A stretch of DNA of 12,932 nucleotides from JAJZJT01 sp964610905. Lineage in GTDB: Bacteria; Actinomycetota; Acidimicrobiia; Acidimicrobiales; RAAP-2. This document shows, piece by piece, positions 1 through 6,936 of this stretch (positions are counted from its first letter, which is position 1; every line of letters begins with the position of its first letter). The stretch lies in assembly GCA_964610905.1 (NCBI GenBank), contig CAZSYT010000083.1, forward strand, positions 1-12,932. The letters are read 5' to 3'. The position numbers and the translations under genes were made by a program. The notes below the pieces were generated by a model, which worked only from the letters and a program-made list of their open reading frames with translations, did no database searches and was not told where the DNA came from.

Positions 1-55
1 GTCGATGGGCGGCAAGCCGCTCAACGGACGGGTCGTGGCGATGAGCGCCGACTGA
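1..55 (+). CDS. 3' end of an unidentified protein (partial)
   Basis: An open frame runs in from the left edge and ends at TGA 53-55. It encodes only the last 17 residues (SMGGKPLNGRVVAMSAD). The codons have the usual G/C-rich third positions, and the stop is followed by a separate gene with its own ribosome binding site, so this is probably a true C-terminus. The fragment is too short for me to assign a family. It reads in the same direction as the HAD gene 77 bp downstream and could share a transcript with it. Confidence 0.45.
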   Translation, partial: SMGGKPLNGRVVAMSAD

Positions 56-66
56 CGGGGCCGACA

Positions 67-85
67 CGACGCCGCGGTAGCGTCG
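67..85 (+). terminator. Possible stem-loop after the upstream gene
   Basis: The six-base arms CGACGC and GCGTCG are perfect complements around a seven-base loop, 11 bases after the stop at 55. No T-run follows, so a classical intrinsic terminator is not shown. It may only attenuate, or it may be chance in GC-rich DNA. Confidence 0.25.
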
Positions 86-116
86 GCACCCGAGGAGCGC
101 GGCTGCGAGGCCGAGC

Positions 117-124
117 GAGAGAGG
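117..124 (+). promoter_or_regulatory. Ribosome binding site of the HAD gene
   Basis: A purine-rich GAGAGAGG element lies eight bases before the GTG at 133. This spacing supports GTG 133 as the start. The start also places the HAD motif I aspartate at residue 8, as is normal for the family. Confidence 0.5.
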
Positions 125-132
125 ACCGACCG

Positions 133-765
133 GTGATCCGCAGCGTGATGTTCGACTTCGGCGGCGTGGTGACGGCCAGCCCGTTCGAATGGTTCGAACG
201 CTACGAGCGGGACCAGGGGCTCCCGCCCGGCAGCATCCGCCGCCTCAACGCCACCGACCCCGATGCCAACGCCTGGGCACGCCTCGAGCGCAGCGAGCTC
301 ACCTTCGACGAGTTCTGCGACGCGTTCGAGGCCGAGGCGGCAGCCGCCGGGCTGGCGCTGGACGCCCGCGAGCTGATGTCGGGCCTCGAGGGCGCGCTCC
401 GGCCCCAGATGGTCGACGTGGTGCGCGACTGCGCACGGCGCTTCAAGACCGCCTGCCTGACCAACAACTTCGTGGCGGACGACGCGCTCGCCCGGCCCGA
501 GTCGGCCGACGTGCTCGCCCTCTTCGACCTCGTGCTCCAATCGCGCGAGCTGGGCATCCGCAAGCCCGACCCCCGCTTCTACGAGCTGGCGTGCGAGCGG
601 CTCGACGTCGAGCCCGCCGAGGTCGTCTACCTCGACGACCTCGGCGTCAACCTGAAGCCGGCGCGCGCCCTCGGCATGACGACGATCAAGGTCGTCGAAG
701 CCGGCCGGGCCATCGCCGAGCTCTACGCCGCCATCGGCGGCGAGCCGCCGGTCCTGGTGGGCTGA
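133..765 (+). CDS. HAD-superfamily hydrolase, epoxide-hydrolase-N-terminal/ACAD10-like type
   Basis: This 210-residue protein is a probable cytosolic phosphatase-like HAD enzyme; its substrate is unknown. The motifs appear in order: motif I VMFDFGGVV with nucleophile D8, motif II LTNN with T110, motif III K144 in IRKPDP, and motif IV YLDDLGVNLKPAR with D168 and D169. The helical cap lies between motifs I and II. The DFGGV and LDDLGVNLKPAR signatures match the group that includes the HAD domain of human ACAD10 and the N-terminal phosphatase of epoxide hydrolase (family knowledge). The usual second motif I aspartate is Gly10, which is common in this group and may mean altered catalysis. The length is normal. 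GTG 133 is chosen for its ribosome binding site. The last seven codons and the stop lie inside the first copy of a 40-bp tandem repeat. The GH65 gene faces it from downstream. The family call is firm, the function is not. Confidence 0.88.
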   Translation: MIRSVMFDFGGVVTASPFEWFERYERDQGLPPGSIRRLNATDPDANAWARLERSELTFDEFCDAFEAEAAAAGLALDARELMSGLEGALRPQMVDVVRDCARRFKTACLTNNFVADDALARPESADVLALFDLVLQSRELGIRKPDPRFYELACERLDVEPAEVVYLDDLGVNLKPARALGMTTIKVVEAGRAIAELYAAIGGEPPVLVG

Positions 766-849
766 GCGCCGGGGGCGGGGCGAGCCGCCGGTCCTGGTGG
801 GCTGAGCGCCGGGGGCGGGGCGAGCCGCCGGTCCTGGTGGGCTGAGCGC
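741..849. repeat. 40-bp tandem repeat, 2.7 copies, spanning the HAD stop codon
   Basis: Copies occupy 741-780, 781-820 and 821-849. The first two are identical over 40 bases and the third is identical for 29 bases, then diverges. Each contains GGTCCTGGTGGGCTGAGC and so carries the HAD tail codons (EPPVLVG) and TGA. The unit is 1 mod 3 in length, so the TGAs at 763, 803 and 843 fall in three different forward frames. At each unit boundary GGCGG and CCGCC can pair across GGCGAG, giving small GC-rich hairpins. The array lies between convergent genes. Recent duplication by replication slippage is the simplest origin. A role in termination is possible but no T-run is present. Confidence 0.93.
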
Positions 850-937
850 TTGCTCCGGAGCGCGGCGGGGCGCCGGGGCGGAGGGGGCGTCCGGTGGGCG
901 CCGTGCCCGTCCGGCTCGTCGCGTCGCACCTACCCCT
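766..937. other. Intergenic region between convergent HAD and GH65 genes
   Basis: This 172-bp gap holds the second and third repeat copies and then about 88 bp of very GC-rich sequence. The latter includes a perfect ten-base palindrome GCTCCGGAGC (852-861), nested in a weak GCGCT/AGCGC hairpin (846-863). These may help end transcription from both sides. I see no open frame with credible codon use or a ribosome binding site, and no T-tract terminator. Confidence 0.5.
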
Positions 938-3301
938 TCACGCCCCGGGAGCGCCGCGTGGCGGCCGCCACGGCGCACGCCCTGCGGGCTGAGCGACCCC
1001 CGGGCGCAGAGGAGGCGCCGGGACGGCGACGGTGAGCGCCTCGCCCTCGCGCACGACGACGGGAGCTCCGTGGTGGGTGACCTCGAGCGGCTCGCCGCGC
1101 AGCAGCACGTAGGACGCCTCGGCAGCACGCACCTCCACGACGAGCACCCGGTCGCGATAGCCGATGCGGAAGGCGAGCCGTGCGAGGGCGGCCGGCAGCC
1201 GCGGAGCGAAGTGCAGCGAGCCGTCGTGGTCACGCAAGCCCCCGATGCCGGCGACGACGGCGGTCCACGTACCGGCGAGCGAGGCGATGTGGACGCCGTC
1301 GCGAGTGTTGTGCTGGAGGTCCTCGAGGTCCATGAGCGCCGACTCGCGCAGGTAGTCGTAGGCGAGCCCGAGGTGGCCGGTCTCGGCGGCCACGACGGCC
1401 TGGGTGCACGCCGAGAGCGACGAGTCGCGCACGGTCAGGCGCTCGTAGTAGGCGAAGTCGCGCGCCTTCTCCTCGTCGGTGAAGGCGTCCCCGCACAGGT
1501 GGAGGGCGAGGACGAGATCGGCCTGCTTGACGACCTGCTTGCGGTAGAGGTCGAAGTAGGGGACGTGCAGCATGAGCGGGTACGCGTCGGGCGGGGTCGC
1601 CTCGAAGTCCCAGACCTCGTGCTCGGTGAACGCTTCGGCCTGGGGATGGACGCCGAGCGCGTCGTCGTACGGGACGACCATGGCCCGGGCGGCGCGCCGC
1701 CAGGCGGTCACCTCCTTCGGCTCGACCCCGAGCCCGGCAGCCCCTCCCGGGTGACGCTCGACGGCATCGGCTGCCGCGTCGAGGTTGCGCTGCGCCATCA
1801 GGTTGGTGAAGACGTTGTTGTCGGCGACGGCGCTGTACTCGTCGGGCCCGGTGACGCCGTCGATCCGGAAGCGCCCGGCCGCGTCGTGGTGCCCGAGGGA
1901 GCACCACAGCCTCGCCGTGTCGACCAGCAGCTCGAGGCCGGTGGTGGCGGCGAAGGCCTCGTCGCCCGTGACCGCCGCGTAGCGCACCACGGCGTCCGCG
2001 ATGTCGGCGTTCACGTGGAAGGCCGCCGTCCCCGCCGGCCAGTACCCCGAGCACTCTTGGCCGCCGATCGTGCGCCACGGGAACGCCGCGCCACCGAGCC
2101 CGAGGAGCCCGGCGCGCTCGCGGGCCATCTTGAGGGTCCGCCACCGCCACCGGAGCGCGTCGGCTGCCGCGCTCGGCGCCGTGTAGGTGAGCACCGGCAG
2201 GACGAACGTCTCGGTGTCCCAGAACGTGTGGCCGTCGTAGCCGGGTCCGGTCAGCCCCTTGGCGGCGATGGCTCGCTCCTCCCCCCGGGCACCCGCCTGC
2301 AAGGTGTGGAAGAGGGCGAAGCGCACGGCCTGTTGGAGCTCGTCGTCGCCGTCGACCTCGACGTCGGCTCGCTCCCAGAAGGCGTCGAGGTAGGTGCGCT
2401 GGGCGTCGACGAGGCCGTCCCACCCGGTGTGGCGCGCCCCGGCCAGCGCCGCGCTGACCTGGTCGCGCATCGCGGGGACCGAGCGCTCGTCGGACCAACC
2501 GTAGGCCAGCAGCTTGACGACACGGAGCGGACGGCCGGGGGCGAGGTCCGCGCTGAGCGTCACCCGGGCGAGGTCCTCGAAGGCCTCGACGTCCGTCTCG
2601 GTCCCCACCGGGCCGTCGACCACGTGGTCCATCGCGGCACCGACCCTCAGCCGGCTGACGTCGGTCGTGTGCACGAGGATGGCCCGCGTGCCGTGCCCGA
2701 CGTGGAACTCGTGCCGCAACGGCGAGGCCAGCGCGGCGGCCACGCGTGGGTCCTCCTCGCGGGCGGGCAGCGACTCGTTGGCGACCAGCTCCGACTGGAC
2801 GACGACGGGCAGCTCGGCCTCGAGTGGCTCGACCTCGTAGCGCACGGCGGCCACCGCTCGCTGCACGAACGAGACGAGCCGGGAGGAGCCGACCCGCACC
2901 AGCTGCCCGGTCGGGGACCGCCAGGTGACGCTCCGGTGGAGCACGCCCGAGCGCAGGTCGAGCACGCGACGGTGGTCCACGAGCTCGCCGGAGCGGACGT
3001 CGAAGAGCTCGTCCTCCACGAGGAGGCGCAGGATCTTCCCGTTGGTGACGTTGACGACGCTCTGGCCCGACTCGGGGTAGCCGTAGCCGGCCTCCGCGTA
3101 CGGCAGCGGCCGCAGCTCGTAGAAGCCGGCCAGGTAGGTCCCGGGCAGCCCGAACGGCTCCCCCTCGTCGAGGTTGCCCCGCAGCCCGAGGTGCCCGTTC
3201 GACAGCGCGAAGAGGGACTCCGTCTGGGCGAGCGTGCCGAGGTCGAGCGAGACCTCCGAGACCGACCACGGCTCGGTCGGGAAGGCCGGGTGCTGGATCA
3301 T
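938..3301 (-). CDS. Glycoside hydrolase family 65 disaccharide phosphorylase (trehalose/kojibiose type)
   Basis: This 787-residue cytosolic enzyme is expected to split an alpha-linked glucose disaccharide with phosphate, giving beta-glucose 1-phosphate plus glucose. Residues 1-270 form the N-terminal beta-sandwich region. From about 310 to 690 lies the (alpha/alpha)6 catalytic region, with WDTE (361-364), GVTGPDEY (482-489; E488 corresponds to the family's general acid), KQAD (592-595) and RDSSLS (625-630). A C-terminal beta region follows. The segment ECSGYWPAGTAAFH (416-429) replaces the HNE loop typical of maltose phosphorylases, so trehalose or kojibiose is a better guess than maltose; nigerose or another disaccharide remains possible. 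ATG 3301 is chosen because the protein then begins with the typical GH65 N-terminus and its ATGA overlaps the stop of the mutase gene by 4 bp, implying translational coupling. The last ~25 residues are a Pro/Ala/Arg-rich tail. The family is certain, the substrate is not. Confidence 0.9.
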   Translation of the reverse strand: MIQHPAFPTEPWSVSEVSLDLGTLAQTESLFALSNGHLGLRGNLDEGEPFGLPGTYLAGFYELRPLPYAEAGYGYPESGQSVVNVTNGKILRLLVEDELFDVRSGELVDHRRVLDLRSGVLHRSVTWRSPTGQLVRVGSSRLVSFVQRAVAAVRYEVEPLEAELPVVVQSELVANESLPAREEDPRVAAALASPLRHEFHVGHGTRAILVHTTDVSRLRVGAAMDHVVDGPVGTETDVEAFEDLARVTLSADLAPGRPLRVVKLLAYGWSDERSVPAMRDQVSAALAGARHTGWDGLVDAQRTYLDAFWERADVEVDGDDELQQAVRFALFHTLQAGARGEERAIAAKGLTGPGYDGHTFWDTETFVLPVLTYTAPSAAADALRWRWRTLKMARERAGLLGLGGAAFPWRTIGGQECSGYWPAGTAAFHVNADIADAVVRYAAVTGDEAFAATTGLELLVDTARLWCSLGHHDAAGRFRIDGVTGPDEYSAVADNNVFTNLMAQRNLDAAADAVERHPGGAAGLGVEPKEVTAWRRAARAMVVPYDDALGVHPQAEAFTEHEVWDFEATPPDAYPLMLHVPYFDLYRKQVVKQADLVLALHLCGDAFTDEEKARDFAYYERLTVRDSSLSACTQAVVAAETGHLGLAYDYLRESALMDLEDLQHNTRDGVHIASLAGTWTAVVAGIGGLRDHDGSLHFAPRLPAALARLAFRIGYRDRVLVVEVRAAEASYVLLRGEPLEVTHHGAPVVVREGEALTVAVPAPPLRPGVAQPAGRAPWRPPRGAPGA

Positions 3302-4113
3302 CGCCTGTCGAGCAGCTCGGCCAGGTCGCCCACGACGACGTCCGCCCCGTGGGCGCGCAGCTCCGCCGCCTGCCCGACCCGGTCCACCCCGACCACCCAG
3401 CCGAAGTGCCCGGCGCGGCCGGCCGCCACTCCCGCGAGCGCGTCCTCGAAGACGGCGGCCTCGGCGGGCGCCACGTCGACCATGCGGGCCGCAGCCAGGT
3501 AGGTGTCGGGCTCGGGCTTGCCCCGCAGGCGCTCCCGGGCGGTGAGCTCCCCGTCGACCACGGCGTCGAAGAGCCCGTCGATCGAGGCGGCGGCGAGGAC
3601 CGCCCGGCAGTTGGCGCTCGCCGACACCACGGCACAGCGCAAGCCGGCACGGCGGGCAGCTCCGACGAAACGGACCGACCCGTCGTAGGCGTCGACACCG
3701 CCCGCGCGCAGCATGGCCACGACGACGTCGTTCTTGCGGTTCCCGAGCCCGCACACCGTCTCGGCCTCCGGTGGGTCGTCGGGGCTCCCGTCGGGAATGG
3801 CGATCCCCCGCGAGGCGAGGAACGTGCGCACGCCGTCGTAGCGCGGCCGGCCGTCGACGTGCTCGTCGTAGTCACGGTGCTCGTCGAAGGGCACGAACGG
3901 CTCACCGCGCTCCTCCGCCCGGTGGCGCAGGTAGTCGTCGAACGTCGACTTCCAGGCCGCCGCGTGCACCCGCGCCGTCTGGGTGAGGACGCCGTCGAGG
4001 TCGAAGAGGCAGGCGCGGGTCGCAGCCGGCAGGCCGAGCCCCGCGGCGGTGTCGTGCCGGGTGCCGGACGGTGGGCCGCCCGGGCGGATCGTGCGCGACC
4101 GTCGGCTAGCCAT
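3298..4113 (-). CDS. pgmB: Beta-phosphoglucomutase family HAD hydrolase
   Basis: This 271-residue cytosolic enzyme is expected to convert beta-glucose 1-phosphate to glucose 6-phosphate through a glucose 1,6-bisphosphate intermediate. Motif I is FDLDGVLT, with nucleophile D38 and acid/base D40. Motif II S164 is in VVSAS, K199 is in RGKPEPD, and motif IV VFEDALAGVAAG holds E223 and D224. The cap domain lies at about 50-130. The ATG at 4113 lies inside the last codons of the ATPase gene (8-bp overlap) and there is no clear Shine-Dalgarno, so translation is probably coupled. This start adds about 32 residues before motif I, longer than usual, and no other in-frame ATG or GTG was seen in the stretch checked. 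The product site matches the product of the GH65 gene directly downstream, and GH65-mutase pairs are a well known operon arrangement. Confidence 0.9.
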   Translation of the reverse strand: MASRRSRTIRPGGPPSGTRHDTAAGLGLPAATRACLFDLDGVLTQTARVHAAAWKSTFDDYLRHRAEERGEPFVPFDEHRDYDEHVDGRPRYDGVRTFLASRGIAIPDGSPDDPPEAETVCGLGNRKNDVVVAMLRAGGVDAYDGSVRFVGAARRAGLRCAVVSASANCRAVLAAASIDGLFDAVVDGELTARERLRGKPEPDTYLAAARMVDVAPAEAAVFEDALAGVAAGRAGHFGWVVGVDRVGQAAELRAHGADVVVGDLAELLDRR

Positions 4114-6619
4114 TGGGCTGCAGACGCTGCTGGAGGCGGCCGACGAACCGCCGATGGTGGCCCCCGGTCAGGTCGAGGTGGCGGTAGACGAGGAGCTTCG
4201 CCCAATCCTCGACGAACACCCAGGCGGCACAGTAGGCCCACACGAAGCCGACCTCGGCCCAACCGACCGGCGTCACTAGCCCGAAGCCGAAGCCGACGAG
4301 GAGGGTGGCAATCACCTTCGTGCCCACGGCGGCCCACAGCATGGCCGGCGCCGGGTACGGCCGCGCCCAGAACCGGCCTCGGCTCCGGGCGACGAAGAGC
4401 GTCAGGTGCCCGGCCACGGCCAGCTTCAAGAAGACGAACGACTGGATCTCGGGGACGTCGAGGTGGAGCCAGAGCTTGGCCAGCACCAGGATGAAGAAGG
4501 TCTCGATGACCCCGACGACGCCCAGGGTCGTCGACGTGGTGAGGACCCTACCCATGTCCCACCGGACCGGCTCGGGGTCGACCAGGGTGTGGTCGACGGC
4601 GATCGTCATGATGGGCAGGTCGTTGAAGAGGGCGAGGAGGATGATCAGGATGGCCGTGATCGGGTAGAAGTTGAAGCCGATCATGGCGGCCACGACGAAG
4701 AGCACGATGCGGATCGTCTCGGTGACGCGGTAGATCGCGTACGAGGTCATCCGCTCGAAGATCACGCGGGCCTGCTCGATGGCGGTGACGATCACGGACA
4801 GCCCCGGGGCGGTCAGCACGAGGTCGGCGGCAGCCCGGGCCGCGTCGGTGGCACCCGAGACCGCCACCCCGGTGTCCGCCTGCTTGAGCGCCGGTGCGTC
4901 GTTGACGCCGTCCCCGGTCATGCCGACGAGGTGGCCGCGCTGTTGGAGGGCCTTCACGATGGCGAACTTGTGCTCGGGGAAGACCTCGGCGAAGCCGTCC
5001 GCCGCCTCGATCCTCGCCGCGGCGTCCTCCCCGAGGGGCTGGTCCGGCTCGTCGCCGACCAGGTCCCCGGCAGGCACCACGTCGCGCCCGAGCCCCACGC
5101 GACCGGCGATCTCGCGGGCGATGGCGGTGTTGTCGCCGGTCAGCATCTTGACCGTGATCCCGTGCTCGCCGGCCCGCCGGATGGTCTCGGCGGAGTCGGC
5201 CCGGGGTGGGTCCGAGAGGGGGAGCAGCCCGAGGAACCGCCACCGGTCGTCGTCACGCCGCGCCACGCCGAGGGTCCGGTAGCCGCGGCCGGCGAGCTCG
5301 TCGACGGCGGCGACCGCCCGCTCGGCCAGGGCAGGCTCGGGGTGGCAGAGGTCGAGGACGACCTGGGGCGCGCCCTTGGTCACGCCGAAGGCCGTGCCGT
5401 CGAGGGACACCTCGGCCGACGTCCGCTTGCTCACCGGGTCGAAGGGCACGAACCGCTGCTGGCGGTAGGGGGTGAGCGCGTCCGGGCTCCCCAGCCCGGC
5501 CAGGACGGCCCGGTCGATGGCGTCACCCGTCCCGCGCTGCGACGCCAGCGCAGCGGCGAGGACGACCTCTGCGTCGTCGGCGGCCTCGACCACGACGGGC
5601 TCGCCCAGGGTCAGCTGGTTGGCGGTCAGGGTCCCCGTCTTGTCCGAGCAGAGGACGTCGATGCCGGCGATCTCCTCGATCGACTCGAGGCGGGTGACGA
5701 TGGCCTGCATCTTGGAGAGGGCGACGGCGCCGACGGCCATGGTGACCGACAGCACCGCCGGCATGGCGACGGGGATGGCCGCCACGGTGAGGATCAGGGC
5801 GAACTGGAGGAGCGTCAAGACCTTGGCCCCGCGGAAGAGCTCGACGAGGACGAGCACGGCCACCAGCGCGACGCTCAGGAAGATCAGGTAGTCGCCGATG
5901 GTGAGCACGGCCTTCTGGAAGTGCGAGACGGGTCGGGCGGTGGCCACCAGCCTGGTGGTCCGTCCGAAGAACGTCCGCGGCCCCGTGTCGGCCACCACCG
6001 CCGTCATGTCTCCCTGGACGGCGACCGACCCCGAGTAGGCGAGCCCCCCTCGTCCCTTGTCCACCGGGAGCGACTCGCCGGTGAGGGCCGACTGGTCGAC
6101 GCGCAGGTAGTCGCCCTCGAGGAGCACGACGTCGGCCGGGACGATGTCGCCCAGGCGGACGCGCACGACGTCGCCGGGGACGAGCTCCGCCGCGTCGACC
6201 TCGCTCCACCGGCCGTCGCGCCGCACCGTGGCCCGCAGGGCGAGCTGGCGCTTCAGGGCCGCCACGGCGTCGGCCGCGGTGTGCTCCTGCCAGAACCCGA
6301 CCCCGGCGTTGAAGACGAGCAGGATGCTCACGACCACGACGTCGTCGAAGTGGCGCAGGACGGCGGACAGCACGTCGGCGACCTCGATCATCCAGGGGAT
6401 GGGCCCCCAGAAGTACGCGGCGAGCTCGGCGAGGACGCCTCGGTGCTGCTCAGGGACGGCGTTCGGCCCGACGGAGGCGAGGCGGGCGCGCGCCTCGTCA
6501 CCCGCGAGCCCCTCCGGGTCGGCGCCGAGCTGCGTCAGGACGTCCTCGACCGAGGCGTCGGAGCCGACCTCGTCGCCTGCGCCGGCGCTCGACACCTCGG
6601 GGCCCGGTGGCCGTGCCAT
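4106..6619 (-). CDS. Plasma-membrane-type proton-exporting P-type ATPase (P3A)
   Basis: This 837-residue integral membrane pump is expected to export H+ at the cost of ATP. Visible elements: N-terminal cation-ATPase domain (about 22-62), TM1-2 (68-110), actuator loop with TGES (180-183), TM3-4 (241-300) with IPVAMPAVL (282-290), phosphorylation site CSDKTGT (D326), nucleotide-binding KGAP (415-418), TGD (494-496), TGDGVNDAP (568-576), then TM5-10 (about 630-810). In TM6, LFNDLPIMTI places D667 where plant and fungal H+-ATPases carry their proton-binding aspartate (family knowledge). IPVAMP rather than a CPC motif argues against a heavy-metal pump, though another cation cannot be excluded. ATG 6619 is preferred to GTG 6727 because GGAAG precedes it by nine bases and the added 36 residues look non-coding. 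It is the first gene of a minus-strand operon and is divergent from xfp. Confidence 0.9.
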   Translation of the reverse strand: MARPPGPEVSSAGAGDEVGSDASVEDVLTQLGADPEGLAGDEARARLASVGPNAVPEQHRGVLAELAAYFWGPIPWMIEVADVLSAVLRHFDDVVVVSILLVFNAGVGFWQEHTAADAVAALKRQLALRATVRRDGRWSEVDAAELVPGDVVRVRLGDIVPADVVLLEGDYLRVDQSALTGESLPVDKGRGGLAYSGSVAVQGDMTAVVADTGPRTFFGRTTRLVATARPVSHFQKAVLTIGDYLIFLSVALVAVLVLVELFRGAKVLTLLQFALILTVAAIPVAMPAVLSVTMAVGAVALSKMQAIVTRLESIEEIAGIDVLCSDKTGTLTANQLTLGEPVVVEAADDAEVVLAAALASQRGTGDAIDRAVLAGLGSPDALTPYRQQRFVPFDPVSKRTSAEVSLDGTAFGVTKGAPQVVLDLCHPEPALAERAVAAVDELAGRGYRTLGVARRDDDRWRFLGLLPLSDPPRADSAETIRRAGEHGITVKMLTGDNTAIAREIAGRVGLGRDVVPAGDLVGDEPDQPLGEDAAARIEAADGFAEVFPEHKFAIVKALQQRGHLVGMTGDGVNDAPALKQADTGVAVSGATDAARAAADLVLTAPGLSVIVTAIEQARVIFERMTSYAIYRVTETIRIVLFVVAAMIGFNFYPITAILIILLALFNDLPIMTIAVDHTLVDPEPVRWDMGRVLTTSTTLGVVGVIETFFILVLAKLWLHLDVPEIQSFVFLKLAVAGHLTLFVARSRGRFWARPYPAPAMLWAAVGTKVIATLLVGFGFGLVTPVGWAEVGFVWAYCAAWVFVEDWAKLLVYRHLDLTGGHHRRFVGRLQQRLQPNG

Positions 6620-6702
6620 CGACCAGATCTTCCGCTGCGCCGCCGGCCGGAGGACAGGGGCCAACGTCACCTTCGCGCGACGGGCACCTGTTCGCGGGAC
6701 GG

Positions 6703-6720
6703 AAGGGCCGTCCGGCCCTT
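6703..6720. promoter_or_regulatory. Candidate operator: 8-2-8 palindrome
   Basis: AAGGGCCG and CGGCCCTT are perfect inverted repeats separated by TC. The site lies 84 bp upstream of the ATPase start and touches the -35 element proposed for xfp, so one bound protein could act on both operons. The core reads GGGNC-N4-GNCCC, the same symmetry as DosR/DevR dormancy-regulator boxes, although the flanks and the A/T centre differ. An operator is favoured over a terminator because neither flanking gene points toward it. Confidence 0.5.
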
Positions 6721-6747
6721 GGCGCACCTCCCGTCCGTCCGTACCCT
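6719..6747 (+). promoter_or_regulatory. Possible promoter for the xfp operon
   Basis: TTGGCG (6719-6724) and TACCCT (6742-6747) are separated by 17 bases. They match the sigma-70-type consensus at four and three positions, including the A2 and T6 of the -10 box that matter most. Transcription would begin near 6754, where in-frame GTG codons occur. This is pattern matching by eye only. Confidence 0.35.
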
Positions 6748-6796
6748 GGCCGAGTGGTGCCAGGGCGCGGTGGAGACAGGCCGGCTACGACGGAGA

Positions 6797-6900
6797 GGGC
6801 CCCGGGCAGGGCGACCCCGGGCAGGGCGACCCCGGGCACGGCGACCCCGGGCAGGGCGACCCCGGGCAGGGCGACCCCGGGCAGGGCGACCCCGGGCAGG
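6797..6900. repeat. 15-bp tandem repeat, about seven copies
   Basis: The unit GCGACCCCGGGCAGG recurs in six complete copies (6811-6900), with one base changed in the second (GCACG). A diverged partial copy precedes them. CCCGGG occurs every 15 bases from 6801 to 6891. The period is a multiple of three, so the tract stays open in all frames: plus-strand reading in the xfp frame gives GRATP repeats and minus-strand reading gives PGVAL repeats. It ends 36 bases before the preferred xfp start, in the presumed 5' leader. Such tracts gain or lose copies by slippage. No CRISPR-like spacers are present. Confidence 0.93.
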
Positions 6901-6919
6901 GGACCTGACGGCAAGGTCC

Positions 6920-6925
6920 GGGGAG
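6920..6925 (+). promoter_or_regulatory. Likely ribosome binding site of xfp
   Basis: GGGGAG is followed by 11 bases and GTG 6937. The spacing is a little long but acceptable, and it supports a start that gives a phosphoketolase N-terminus of normal length. Confidence 0.4.
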
Positions 6926-6936
6926 ACGGGGCAAGG

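Larger units (their letters stand above)
6620..6936. promoter_or_regulatory. Divergent regulatory region between the ATPase and phosphoketolase operons
   Basis: This 317-bp gap must hold the promoters of both operons. From left to right it contains the GGAAG ribosome binding site of the ATPase gene (minus strand), a perfect-arm palindrome (6703-6720), a plausible plus-strand promoter (6719-6747), the 15-bp tandem repeats (6797-6900), and a GGGGAG element before xfp. No regulator gene is present. I could not pick a convincing minus-strand -10 element. Confidence 0.6.

Noticed and set aside
1070..3502. 810-codon open frame on the plus strand opposite GH65
   Set aside because: It is antisense to a gene with full family motifs. 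The translation is low-complexity (Val/Gly/Arg/Glu-rich) with no recognisable domain, a usual shadow of GC-rich codon bias.
3302..3754. Upstream extension of the GH65 frame
   Set aside because: It overlaps the mutase gene in another frame and encodes Arg/Gly-rich nonsense. The ATGA start at 3301 gives a normal GH65 N-terminus.
1230..4337. 1035-codon minus-strand frame overlapping GH65, the mutase and the ATPase end
   Set aside because: It is the same strand but a different frame from three real genes. It is Arg/Pro/Ala-rich and has no motif.
6620..6727. Longer ATPase start at GTG 6727
   Set aside because: The 36 added residues resemble translated intergenic DNA and would cover the operator region. 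ATG 6619 has a GGAAG element at proper spacing.
6797..6900. CRISPR-like array
   Set aside because: Direct 15-bp units abut one another without unique spacers and no cas genes are present; it is a minisatellite.
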